The notes under the pieces were generated by a model. The model was not told the DNA's origin. It saw only the letters and a list, made by a program, of their open reading frames with translations, and searched no databases. From Flavobacterium sp. (lineage in GTDB: Bacteria > Bacteroidota > Bacteroidia > Flavobacteriales > Flavobacteriaceae), in the NCBI GenBank assembly GCA_030151255.1, contig JASLED010000080.1:1-34742 (forward strand): 34,742 nucleotides of DNA. Direction: 5' to 3'. Positions 1 to 7,866 of the stretch are shown piece by piece; positions within the stretch are counted from its first letter, which is position 1; each line of letters opens with the position of its first letter. Both the position numbers and the translations under genes were made by a program.

Positions 1-79
1 TTAAAAAACGTAGACACTCCTACTTAAACTATCAGACAATCAACGAATTTAATCAAATAATAAATATTAATAAAGCTGC

Positions 80-454
80 TTAACTAATTGTCCGGATTTC
101 ATTAGGATATCCATAAGGCAATTTTGCATCCTTTCCTATGATTCCCATAGCCGTATCAGCAAGATAGAGTGTAGAAGATTCTTCCTTATTGATCAAATTT
201 TCACTCTCTTCACTAGAATAATTTGACTTACCTAATGTTAAAACATCTGTATTAGTATTTATTACGGATATGTTATTATCAACATCCTCTATATTAAGAT
301 CATTTTCTAAATCTAACGGTAAATAGGGTAAAGAATAATAGGGTTGATTTATTGATTTTGAGTACGCGATAAAAACTTCAAAAACAAAACTTTGTAAAAA
401 AGTTACCAAAATAATCATGGATAACTCTTTTTTGTATTTTCTAAATAATTGCAT
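80..454 (-). CDS. Hypothetical membrane-anchored or secreted protein, 124 aa
   Basis: I do not recognise this protein. Residues 1-10 are basic (RKYKK). Residues 12-31 form one hydrophobic segment, consistent with an uncleaved signal or N-terminal anchor. The rest is an acidic, Asn/Ser/Glu-rich stretch with no cysteines and no visible catalytic motif. The ATG lies 15 bases after the stop of the upstream T9SS-type gene on the same strand, so the two are probably co-transcribed. The 79 bases beyond its stop to the window edge hold no gene I can support. It could be a small accessory to the secreted protein upstream, but that rests only on position. Confidence 0.6.
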   Translation of the reverse strand: MQLFRKYKKELSMIILVTFLQSFVFEVFIAYSKSINQPYYSLPYLPLDLENDLNIEDVDNNISVINTNTDVLTLGKSNYSSEESENLINKEESSTLYLADTAMGIIGKDAKLPYGYPNEIRTIS

Positions 455-469
455 GTTAGTAGGTAATTT

Positions 470-2242
470 TTATTTTACAATCAACTTTTGAATTGATGTT
501 TTATTATTAATGATAGAAATCAATATATAGGTAGTAGCTCCGTTTAAATGATATTTATATTCAGAAGCTCCTATTATTCCATATTTTTTTCTCATTATAA
601 ACTTACCATCTACTGTATAAATGTAAAAGTCTACATCCTTACTGGAGTTAAATAAATAGTTAACTGAGAACTCTTCTCCCACTGGAACTGGATTTGGTGT
701 AACAATCCATTGAGAATCTGATTCCATAAAATCCTTTGCTTCTGAACTAACAGAAAAAGTAAATCGTTGTTTTCTATTTCTTATATCACTCATTTCCAAC
801 ACAAAACTGCCTGGATAATTAATTTTTAATGAAGGAGAAGAAGAAATCAATTTATCTTGAAAATACCATTGATAACTATATTGTTGTTTATTATTAGTCA
901 GCTGGGGTTTAATAGTAATGAACTCTTTACCGTGTAATTGCCAATTTTCTCTCATCGAAATCTTATTTGTATCAGTAAATTCTAAATAGATGGATTCAAG
1001 TTTAATTTTATTTTCATGTGCATCTTTTACTTCTATAGAATAGGTAGAAGTAGGCAGATTATTCAATGAATAGATTAGTTTATCACTAATAAAGAAATGA
1101 GTATTTTGGGATTCTAAATCAGTAAGAAAAATACTAAAAGGAGGTTCTCCAACTGCATTAGAAGTCAATAAATATGAAGTATTAATTCCTAATGTATCCT
1201 GATTTACTTTAATGTTAAATTCTTCTTTTCCTTCTAATGAAAGGTAGATATTGCTTTTATTAGCAATATTTATATTCTTAAAATTTAGTTGTAAAGTATC
1301 TAATGGGTCAGGTAGAAATTCTTTGCCTGTAGAAGTATATAATTTATAATTAATATCTTTTTCAGGTTTCTTCTTTAACACAAAATCAATTTTAACGCTA
1401 TTATCAGAAGAATTCTGAACTAACCATTGTCGTTTAAATTTTCCTGTTTTTATGTCAAATTCTTTTACTTTATTATTATCTGCAATTAATACAAAAGTTT
1501 GATCTACTAAGTTTCCTTGACTTTCAGACTTTTTAACAGTAATATCTTTTTCTTCATTACTAGATGTAGCATTCTGTTCAGAACTAAAATAATCATCTCT
1601 TACAATACCAATAATATTAGTATTGAAAGAACTATCGTATTTATCATCCCAAATCTTTTGAGATAAACCATTAATATACTTTTCTTTATTCTTTAAAGTA
1701 ACACCATATTTTAAAGCTAAATAAGTTTCAATTTTGTTTCTTTCTTTACTATCAGTGCAATCACTACAAACTAAAACCTCGTATAATTCAGTTGTTGATT
1801 TATCGTAAGTATTTTCTAAATACAAAATATTATCTTTCTTGCTTTTTGAATAATTCTTATTGTAGAAATTAAAATTAATTACAGCCCCTTTAGATAAATA
1901 ATTTAAATCAACCTTTACCTCTAATTCAGATTTAATGACATTAGTATAAAAACTATGCAATTGTCCTGAATTATATAGGGAAAATAATTTTTGATCCGCT
2001 AAACTACTCTTAGTAACATAAAAAACATAAGTATTTGGGGAAGAAGTATACTTCTTATTTAATACTGGTAGTTTACTATCAAAATTCAATGGTAAATTAT
2101 AATTGAAACCTATATTTTCATTGGAGGTAGGAATACTTTTTATCCAAACATGTTGATGTAAATCCTTGAATTTCTTTTGTCCGTAGATAATAGACGAAAA
2201 AAACATAAAAATAAAGAGTGTTGTTAGTAAAGATTTTTTCAT
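470..2242 (-). CDS. Secreted protein with T9SS type A-like sorting end, 590 aa
   Basis: A cleavable signal peptide is visible at residues 1-21 (KKSLLTTLFIFMFFSSIIYG, then Q). The middle has a segment (YLALKYGVTL, later NIIGIVRDD) that recurs in large Flavobacteriia surface proteins. Beta-rich, PKD/Ig-like stretches with YSYQWYF follow. The last ~80 residues have the shape of a type IX secretion sorting domain: a TPNPVPVGEEFSV opening, a YTVDGK turn and a final QKLIVK. The protein is therefore probably exported across the inner membrane by Sec and across the outer membrane by the T9SS, then released or attached to the surface. The substrate is unknown. A small gene follows 15 bases downstream. 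It lies outside the mobile element and looks like host chromosome. Confidence 0.8.
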   Translation of the reverse strand: MKKSLLTTLFIFMFFSSIIYGQKKFKDLHQHVWIKSIPTSNENIGFNYNLPLNFDSKLPVLNKKYTSSPNTYVFYVTKSSLADQKLFSLYNSGQLHSFYTNVIKSELEVKVDLNYLSKGAVINFNFYNKNYSKSKKDNILYLENTYDKSTTELYEVLVCSDCTDSKERNKIETYLALKYGVTLKNKEKYINGLSQKIWDDKYDSSFNTNIIGIVRDDYFSSEQNATSSNEEKDITVKKSESQGNLVDQTFVLIADNNKVKEFDIKTGKFKRQWLVQNSSDNSVKIDFVLKKKPEKDINYKLYTSTGKEFLPDPLDTLQLNFKNINIANKSNIYLSLEGKEEFNIKVNQDTLGINTSYLLTSNAVGEPPFSIFLTDLESQNTHFFISDKLIYSLNNLPTSTYSIEVKDAHENKIKLESIYLEFTDTNKISMRENWQLHGKEFITIKPQLTNNKQQYSYQWYFQDKLISSSPSLKINYPGSFVLEMSDIRNRKQRFTFSVSSEAKDFMESDSQWIVTPNPVPVGEEFSVNYLFNSSKDVDFYIYTVDGKFIMRKKYGIIGASEYKYHLNGATTYILISIINNKTSIQKLIVK

Positions 2243-2649
2243 GCAAATTAAATGTGATATCTAAATTTTATAAATAAAAAAATTAGGTGCAATTATAATC
2301 TATTTTTTACTAACTTAAAATTATGTTAATATTAAGAGGCTTGTGATAAATAATAAAAAAAATACAGTTTACTAATCTTTTTAAATGTTAATTAAATACA
2401 TTAAACAATATTTTTACCTCATTAACAAGCGACATTAGTTTTAATTAAAAGTGTTTTTGAAGCTAATTCATAAGACACACGTATAATAATTTAACACAAT
2501 AAAGTATTTTATCAATAATTTGACTATTCAACAATCATTTATTAGATTTTAAAAACAGATAAAACAAAAGCAAGCTTATTCTAGCTTGCTTTTGTTTTTT
2601 TACATTTATAGTTTGATGGTGTTGTAAACCTTAAGCAAAAAGTGGTACT
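2243..2649. other. AT-rich intergenic region with no gene
   Basis: About 400 very AT-rich bases lie between the start of the T9SS-type gene (minus strand) and the decayed gene at 2650. It must contain the promoter of the T9SS-type gene, but I could not place a clear TTG / TAnnTTTG pair. Its one firm structure is the terminator hairpin at 2561-2600. Confidence 0.6.
2561..2600. terminator. Strong, probably bidirectional intrinsic terminator
   Basis: A perfect 16-base-pair inverted repeat: AAAACAAAAGCAAGCT at 2561-2576, loop TATTCT at 2577-2582, and AGCTTGCTTTTGTTTT at 2583-2598, ending in a T run. The A run at the other end means it could also stop minus-strand transcription. There is no intact plus-strand gene before it in the window, so it may be left over from a lost neighbour. 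Confidence 0.85.
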
Positions 2650-3345
2650 TTGGAGAACTTAGAACTACAGGAAAAAGTTTTAAAATTGGGTAAGCTCTTT
2701 GTGAAGGAGCTTAAATTGAAGCCAGATGTTGATACTTTCTCGCGCTGGATGGCTCATTATATAGTAGAAAGAATGACAGTAGCCAAACAAGCTCTATCCG
2801 ATGATGATAAGAAAGAAACAGAAAAAGAGTGCTTTGAAACAATTCTGGCATTATGGAAGTACAGATGGTTATTGCCTTCCCGTAAACGACTATTGGAAGA
2901 GTTTTAGCCTATTCTAAAAAAATTGGAACGACTCAATTCAAAGGAGCAGGAACCTTTTGTTACCATTCTTTAGATCATGAATTATCGGAACTGGATAAAA
3001 ATAATCCAGCTCTAAACGAGATAACAGGCTATACCAAGATGACTTTTCAAATTGGCAAAGCAGCCAGGATCTGGATAGAATTCATTTTTGAATAAGGCTG
3101 CCTTGAAAGCTAAAAATGAAAAAACAGCATCCTTTCTCGACAATTCGATAAAAATACATCATAATGACGATACAAAAATAATAAGAGTAATCTTAGATAG
3201 TGACCCAACGATTAGTTTCGAAAATCACAATGATAATACGGTCCAAAAGAAATACTTAATAAAAAAATTAAAGAAAAGAATTGAAGAGTTAGAAAAGTTT
3301 TCAAAATTGTATGAAATTCTGTTAGAAAATATACAAAAGACTTAG
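2650..3345 (+). pseudogene. Decayed gene, possibly Avs3b-like defence-associated protein
   Basis: Two open stretches (2650-2907 and 3088-3345) and the gap between them read as one protein of about 220 residues once three lesions are ignored: a TAG at 2905-2907, one missing base near 2955-2960 and one extra base in the T run at 3085-3089. Conserved-looking text continues across all three (VDTFSRWMAHYIVE, LWKYRWLLP, then PILKKLERL, then QIGKAARIWIEFIF, then NKAALKAKNEKTASFLDNS). It ends in a charged coiled coil (KKLKKRIEELEKF). The pattern resembles, from memory only, the small accessory protein annotated as Avs3b in type 3 AVAST loci. No intact start is present: only TTG at 2650, with an in-frame stop just upstream. 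Decay is well supported; the family name is tentative. Confidence 0.65.
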
Positions 3346-3572
3346 CAGCTATAGAAACTAATAGATAGGGAATCTTTATTCTACCTGGTTTTCCGTTTAA
3401 TTATAAAAATATAAAAGTTCAAACCATCTACATTGTTTTTATTTACAATAAACTTATGCTTATTAAGCATTTGATTATAAGTTATTTTCTAAAGTTAGTA
3501 ACTTCAAATCTTCAAAAAAATGGTTCGAAAATTGTACCGACAGGACGACACTAACGCCTTTCAAAGGCCGTC

Positions 3573-3613
3573 AAAACCCCTTAAATCCAATGATTTAAGG
3601 GGTTTTCTTTTTT
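3573..3613 (+). terminator. Intrinsic terminator upstream of the integrase
   Basis: A perfect 14-base-pair stem pairs AAAACCCCTTAAAT (3573-3586) with ATTTAAGGGGTTTT (3593-3606) around a CCAATG loop, followed by a T-rich run. It would insulate the integrase from transcription entering from the left flank. Confidence 0.85.
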
Positions 3614-3806
3614 ATTCAACTCCAAAATATTCAAGTTATATCAAAGAAAATGGGACCTATTCGGCTACCCCTTTTCTTTTTTTACCTTTAGGTCCTAAAA
3701 ATCATTTTAACACCTTCGTTTTCAGTCTGTTGTACTCAAATTTTAACATTTGATGCTTCTTTGAGTATGCCGGTTTTCAGCAGAAATCCAGCTTTCTTGA
3801 GACCCA

Positions 3807-3835
3807 TTTAATGTGCAAATGTTCTGAACATTAAA
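3807..3835. promoter_or_regulatory. Nested dyads upstream of the integrase start
   Basis: A perfect dyad, AATGTTC-T-GAACATT, sits at 3818-3832. A second, TTTAATGT (3807-3814) with ACATTAAA (3828-3835), overlaps it. The inner one ends 13 bases before the integrase ATG. This position suits an operator controlling integrase expression or a recombinase/excisionase binding site. The symmetry is seen directly; the role is inferred. Confidence 0.5.
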
Positions 3836-3845
3836 TTTTTTAGAT

Positions 3846-5081
3846 ATGAAAACAGCTATTACAACATTTGGGGTGCTCTTTTATTTAAAGACACAAAAGA
3901 CCTCCATGCAAGGAAAGGCGCCAATATGCGCCAGGGTTACTGTAAATGGAAAACGCACTGAGATTTCCGTAAAGCGTTCTGTGAACGCAAATGAATGGGA
4001 TGAAAGAAAAGGCATGGCAAAGGGGAACCGTAAAGAAACAGTTGAACTCAACATGTACCTTAATCAGTTCAAGGCAAAGATTATAAACACTTATCAGCAG
4101 ATGGTACTGAGTGATGACGCGATAGACGGTCCAGCAATCCGTGACAAGGTATTGGGTACTGACCACCTATTACCTACATTGCTATCATTGATAGAATATC
4201 ATAATGAGCAACAGGAAATTAAATTGGCCCCCGGAACCATGAAAAACTACTATACAACGCAGCGATATATTGAAAAATTTCTAAGGGAGAAATATTACAG
4301 GAATGATATTATCCTTTCACAACTTACCTATAAATTTATTCTGGACTTTGAACGCTACCTTTTTAACTATGTTCCCAAGGACCACCAAAAGCCACTTAAC
4401 AATAACGGAATCATGAAGCATATTGAAAGGCTGCGCAAAATGATAAATATGGCTGTTAAGTTGGATTGGCTGTCTAAAGATCCCTTCGCTAGTTTCAAGA
4501 AGCATTTTGATAAAGTGGAACGAGAGTCATTAAACAGCAAAGAGCTGTTAGCATTAGCAAATAAAGAGTTTACTATTGAACGGCTAAGGCATGTTCGGGA
4601 TATGTTTTTGTATAGCTGCTATACAGGTCTTTCCTATATTGAACTCGCTGAACTTACCCCGAACAATATTATCACAGGTATAGACGGAGGACTTTGGATA
4701 TCTACAAGCAGGGCAAAAACAGATACAGGTGTACGTGTACCGCTGCTGCCACAGGCAATAGAATTGATGGAGAAATATAGAGATGATCCGAGGGCTCTGA
4801 ATAACGGTACGGTCTTCCCTGTAATTTCAAATCAGCGAATGAATGGCTACCTGAAAGAGGTCGCGGACATTTGCGGGATAACCAAGACGTTGACATTTCA
4901 TATAGCACGTCATACTTTTGCAACTACTGTTACATTGAGCAATGGAGTACCAATTGAAAGCGTCTCAAAAATGCTCGGCCATACCAGTATTCGAACTACT
5001 CAGATATATGCAAAGGTTGTAGAGTCTAAGCTTAGTGAAGATATGCATAATCTTAAACAACGAATGTCTGCTGGCATGTAA
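3846..5081 (+). CDS. int: IntDOT-like tyrosine recombinase (element integrase), 411 aa
   Basis: Site-specific recombinase expected to integrate and excise the element. The N-terminal part (about 1-110) is the arm-binding and Bacteroidota-type leader, 110-215 the SAM-like core-binding domain, and 225-400 the catalytic domain. Visible catalytic residues are K291 (RAKTD), H352 and R355 (HIARHTF), H379 (LGHTS) and the nucleophile Y388 (TQIYAKV). The first catalytic arginine is replaced: the usual TGLR reads TGLS (S263). The CTnDOT integrase IntDOT also lacks this arginine and has serine there, so this is likely a functional variant rather than a defect. Length is normal for the family. It reads into the element and is followed by its own terminator. 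Confidence 0.93.
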   Translation: MKTAITTFGVLFYLKTQKTSMQGKAPICARVTVNGKRTEISVKRSVNANEWDERKGMAKGNRKETVELNMYLNQFKAKIINTYQQMVLSDDAIDGPAIRDKVLGTDHLLPTLLSLIEYHNEQQEIKLAPGTMKNYYTTQRYIEKFLREKYYRNDIILSQLTYKFILDFERYLFNYVPKDHQKPLNNNGIMKHIERLRKMINMAVKLDWLSKDPFASFKKHFDKVERESLNSKELLALANKEFTIERLRHVRDMFLYSCYTGLSYIELAELTPNNIITGIDGGLWISTSRAKTDTGVRVPLLPQAIELMEKYRDDPRALNNGTVFPVISNQRMNGYLKEVADICGITKTLTFHIARHTFATTVTLSNGVPIESVSKMLGHTSIRTTQIYAKVVESKLSEDMHNLKQRMSAGM

Positions 5082-5102
5082 GACAATTAAAAATAGAAAC
5101 TT

Positions 5103-5130
5103 AAAAGGTGGTCGGTATTGACCACCTTTT
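5103..5130 (+). terminator. Intrinsic terminator after the integrase
   Basis: AAAAGGTGGTC (5103-5113) pairs perfectly with GACCACCTTTT (5120-5130) around GGTATT. It lies 22 bases after the integrase stop and separates it from the next gene. Confidence 0.85.
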
Positions 5131-5292
5131 GTATATAATATAACAACTGCATTTTGCTAGTAAAAGAGAGCCATAATCAGCCAAACATGGACAGTATTAC
5201 TCTTTCAGTTCAGTCATTACTTTATTTTGTGAATGGTTTTTAAAAACTGCCAAAATCTAAGTTAGATATTGTTCAATGTAAAAGTGAGAATT

Positions 5293-5571
5293 ATGAATGT
5301 GGATCTTATTACCAGGGATGACCTTGATAAATTTAAAAAAGAACTGTTGGAAGAAATTCGAAGATACCAGCAGTATCCTCGTAAAGCCGGCCAGGAAACG
5401 CGGGTATGGCTCAAAAGTTACGAAGTTCGTAAACTTTTAAGTATTTCAGCCGGAACCTTGCAGAACCTTCGGATAAATGGCACTCTTCCTTACAATAAAA
5501 TTGGTGGGCTAATGTACTATCGTTACGAGGATATTCAAAAACTAATGGATGGGGTTAGCAATGTTAAGTGA
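5293..5571 (+). CDS. Excisionase-like helix-turn-helix (HTH_17) protein, 92 aa
   Basis: Small DNA-binding protein of the kind that follows the integrase in Bacteroidota elements, where relatives (for example Xis2c of CTnDOT) act in excision. Residues 1-30 are charged and helical (DDLDKFKKELLEEIRR). The C-terminal part is a MerR/excisionase winged helix: a helix starting KSYEVRKLLSIS, the recognition turn AGTLQNLRINGTLPYNKIGG, and a final wing YYRYEDIQKLM. The reading frame extends upstream to a TTG at 5269, but ATG 5293 is preferred because family members begin shortly before such an acidic helix. It lies in the same direction as the integrase but behind a terminator, so it has its own promoter. 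Whether it binds att or promoters cannot be told from the sequence. Confidence 0.8.
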   Translation: MNVDLITRDDLDKFKKELLEEIRRYQQYPRKAGQETRVWLKSYEVRKLLSISAGTLQNLRINGTLPYNKIGGLMYYRYEDIQKLMDGVSNVK

Positions 5572-5630
5572 TATTAGACTGAATTCACTTTTAAAATATA
5601 AAACTTGCAATAGCACATTTGAGAATGATT

Positions 5631-6327
5631 TTATTTATTCTTCTTTTTTCCCTTTTTAGGTAAGATATAATATTCTAGGAGTTTGCCGATTTCAAATATT
5701 TCAGCAAAACAATCATTTTGTCCAATTACAAGAATTGAGCTTTTTTCAATGGGGGCGATAATTTCAAATGCCCTATGAGGATGGTCCTCATAGGCATTTT
5801 CGGAATTTACATGAATGAAATTTTTTAGACTGAACGCTGGAATCGTATCAATAATAACTGTTTCGGCTAATTCCTTACCATTGTAAATAATATTTGCTTC
5901 CAATGTAGGGACTAATTTTATATGCTGTATCGTGTCATTTCGTTGACCTATATAAATATGAACATCACTTTTACCTCCAGTCCAACCTCCAGACACAGTA
6001 CCTTTTATTGAAATTGTCTTTTTTTTCAGATTTAGAAGAATAAGTTGCGGAATTAAGTTCAAGGTATCCGCAACATGTTCATTTGGCAAATCCATTTCCT
6101 TTTTTTGTTTCGGTGTTTACCAAAATAGTCTTTACATTCAAATTGCGGCTACTGGTAAAATTCGGTATTTTTCCATCTTCAAAAAAACTACCACTATATT
6201 CGTAAAGAAATCGATCGATTCTCACTTTGAATAACTCCGATGAAGTAATCTGAATATCGCTAGAGTTTGTCTGTGCAAACAAATTATTAATGGCAACTAA
6301 AAATAAAGTAGAAAAGATTTTCATCAA
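5631..6327 (-). pseudogene. Secreted hypothetical protein split by a frameshift in an A run
   Basis: Two overlapping frames, 6327-6079 (82 aa) and 6095-5631 (154 aa), look like one protein of about 230 residues. The first starts with a signal peptide (MKIFSTLFLVAINNLFAQ). The frames meet at a run of seven A's on the coding strand (about 6099-6105). With six A's the text continues as NTETKKEMDLPNEHVADTL. The second frame has no signal peptide of its own and its only ATG sits exactly at the join, which supports a frameshift or a homopolymer read error over two separate genes. I do not recognise the family. The C-terminus is strongly basic (KKGKKKNK). It is the last member of the tight minus-strand operon and could be an immunity or accessory protein of the RHS protein encoded upstream, by position only. 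Confidence 0.6.
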
Positions 6328-6780
6328 TTATATTTTTATATAATTTAATCCTTTAAGATTTTTAGAGCTAAACAAATCGTTAATAGAGTCTCTTTCAATA
6401 CAAATCGTTGTTTTCTCGTCAAAGCCCAAACAAGTAACATGAGGAGTTTGCGATGGTGAAACGTTTATACCGCCTATCATAATTTTTTCGTTCCAAATTG
6501 AGTGAAGCGAAAATTTATAATCAGTATTAATTTTAATTCTATTATTACGCATAGTACTTTCCTTTTTTGAGACAATCTTAAACCATCTGTTATCCCTTTT
6601 AGCATAAATAAGATAGTAATTGTTAATAGAATCAATCTTGCGAACTGTAAAAATGGAGTCCGATTTGGCAGTAGTTGTGAATTGATCGGATTTCTTAGAA
6701 CTAATTTTTTGAGCGCATGATGCGAGATAGCAAAAAGTCACGAGGATTAATAGTGAGAAAAAGCGAAAATATGTTTTCAT
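6328..6780 (-). CDS. Predicted lipoprotein, 150 aa
   Basis: Residues 1-22 are a lipoprotein signal: a hydrophobic core LLILVTFCY followed by the lipobox LASC, so C22 would be lipidated and the protein held in the inner or outer membrane. The mature part is small and beta-rich (FTVRKIDSINNYYLIYAKRD, then a central NNRIKINTDYKFSL). I do not recognise a domain. The gene starts three bases after the stop of the RHS-core gene and ends directly at the start of the next gene, so it is certainly in the same operon. In polymorphic-toxin loci a small lipoprotein behind a toxin gene is often the immunity protein; that reading is inference from position. Confidence 0.75.
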   Translation of the reverse strand: MKTYFRFFSLLILVTFCYLASCAQKISSKKSDQFTTTAKSDSIFTVRKIDSINNYYLIYAKRDNRWFKIVSKKESTMRNNRIKINTDYKFSLHSIWNEKIMIGGINVSPSQTPHVTCLGFDEKTTICIERDSINDLFSSKNLKGLNYIKI

Positions 6781-6783
6781 AGT

Positions 6784-7857
6784 TTATGGATAAGTCATTA
6801 TAGTTTGTGGAGCTCTTGTGCCTTGTTGAACAGTATAATCAACCCGAGTAGCTCCTGTAAATGGAGATTGAAGTTGATTACCTTGCGCATCATAAACATT
6901 TTGATTAACTGCCATATTTTGTGGAGTTGCGGCGTTATGTGCCCGCATATATACACTACTTGGATTAGCTGCGTCAGCATTCGTCGCTGGGCCAACAGAA
7001 GTTCCAGAAGCTTGTGTAATCAATGCACCCTGATAAGATTCAGTGACCTCGTGGAGTGTAAGTGATCCAGATGTTCCAAAATAATTGTCGGCGGTAGATA
7101 GAACGCCAGGATTGATTTCCTGTTGCGTACTAACTGTATTTCCGCCTCCTAATAAAGGATCACCAGCAGTTACCGTATTGCCCATGAAAGCGCCGCCAAT
7201 ATACAGGTTTCCTGTTGATGTTGTCTTAGTGTTTTCTGCTACGACATTTACTGTAATAGATTGACTATCCACAGCATTTACTAACTGTGCTGCACCTGCT
7301 GTAAGCGGACCGGTACCAGTTTGGGTGTAACTAACTTTGCCAGCGGAATTCATCGATAATGTCAATTGTCCTTGCACTGAATTTTGTAATTCTTGCAAGG
7401 CCGCCTGGCTTTGTGTACCCGTTATAATGACTTCATCCGGAGCCATTCCTGTTGGATCGTTGAATCTTAGTGGATTATTAAAAACAAAGGAGTATGGAGA
7501 CCAATTTGTAAACTCCTCACTTAATGGGTCAGGAGAAAGCCATCTGCTGGGCATATCGCCCGTAGGTCTTGCATATATCCCGTTTATTGTATCTGGTGCA
7601 GCATTGCCTACAATTTCTTTTTTATCTACATGAAAACGAATCGAACCAATTGTAACGATACTGTCAAGGTCATGGACTTCTAGATATTTGCCTTTGCTCA
7701 ATGTTGCCACTTTAGCTTTATACCCGAATTGCTTAAATGGGTTTGCTGCATCAATATTCTTTTGTCTTCGGGCTTGCTCTTCTTTTGAGAGCTTCTCTTG
7801 GGCAGACACTGTTCCCACTGCCAAAAGGAGAGAAATTAAATAATAGAGTTTTCTCAT
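6784..7857 (-). CDS. Exported short RHS-core protein with metallopeptidase-like tail, 357 aa
   Basis: Residues 1-19 are a signal peptide ending VSA-Q. Residues 38-100 match a leader common before minimal RHS cores in Bacteroidota (FGYKAKVATLSKGKYLEVHD, later VTIGSIRFHV). The RHS-associated core signature follows at 104-137 (SRWLSPDPLSEEF, WSPYSFVFNNPLRFNDPTG). There are no YD repeats, so no full RHS shell is possible. After the core comes a variable Gly/Thr/Asn-rich tail. It has LHEVTESYQGA (H269, E270, E273) and AHNAA (H307), a spacing that suggests a zinc peptidase-like effector domain; this is inference. It is the third gene of a tight operon, 9 bases after the second transglutaminase-like gene and 3 bases before the lipoprotein. 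It may be a small secreted toxin or a processed surface protein. Confidence 0.8.
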   Translation of the reverse strand: MRKLYYLISLLLAVGTVSAQEKLSKEEQARRQKNIDAANPFKQFGYKAKVATLSKGKYLEVHDLDSIVTIGSIRFHVDKKEIVGNAAPDTINGIYARPTGDMPSRWLSPDPLSEEFTNWSPYSFVFNNPLRFNDPTGMAPDEVIITGTQSQAALQELQNSVQGQLTLSMNSAGKVSYTQTGTGPLTAGAAQLVNAVDSQSITVNVVAENTKTTSTGNLYIGGAFMGNTVTAGDPLLGGGNTVSTQQEINPGVLSTADNYFGTSGSLTLHEVTESYQGALITQASGTSVGPATNADAANPSSVYMRAHNAATPQNMAVNQNVYDAQGNQLQSPFTGATRVDYTVQQGTRAPQTIMTYP

Positions 7858-7866
7858 TGTGTTGGT

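Larger units (their letters stand above)
3346..3845. other. Left-end region of the element, no gene
   Basis: This stretch separates the decayed gene from the integrase. It holds a 13-base dyad, GCCTTT-C-AAAGGC, at 3556-3568, a strong terminator at 3573-3613, and nested dyads just before the integrase start. An open frame at 3520-3753 runs through the terminator hairpin and is not believed to be coding. The attachment site of the element should lie here, because the integrase reads inward from it. I could not find a matching repeat at the right end near 31000, so no att site is called. Confidence 0.5.

Noticed and set aside
3515..3545. Possible tRNA T-arm (GGTTCGAA) as an att target
   Set aside because: The flanking bases do not form a T-stem or acceptor stem and no tRNA body is present upstream.
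3520..3753. Open frame of 77 codons before the integrase
   Set aside because: It runs straight through a perfect terminator hairpin and has low-complexity, Phe/Ser-rich text with no family likeness.
3885..4923. Minus-strand frames inside the integrase
   Set aside because: They are shadows of a gene with complete domain structure on the plus strand.
6798..7633. Alternative frames on both strands of the RHS-core gene
   Set aside because: The minus-strand 357-aa frame has signal peptide, RHS-core signature and operon spacing; the others have none.
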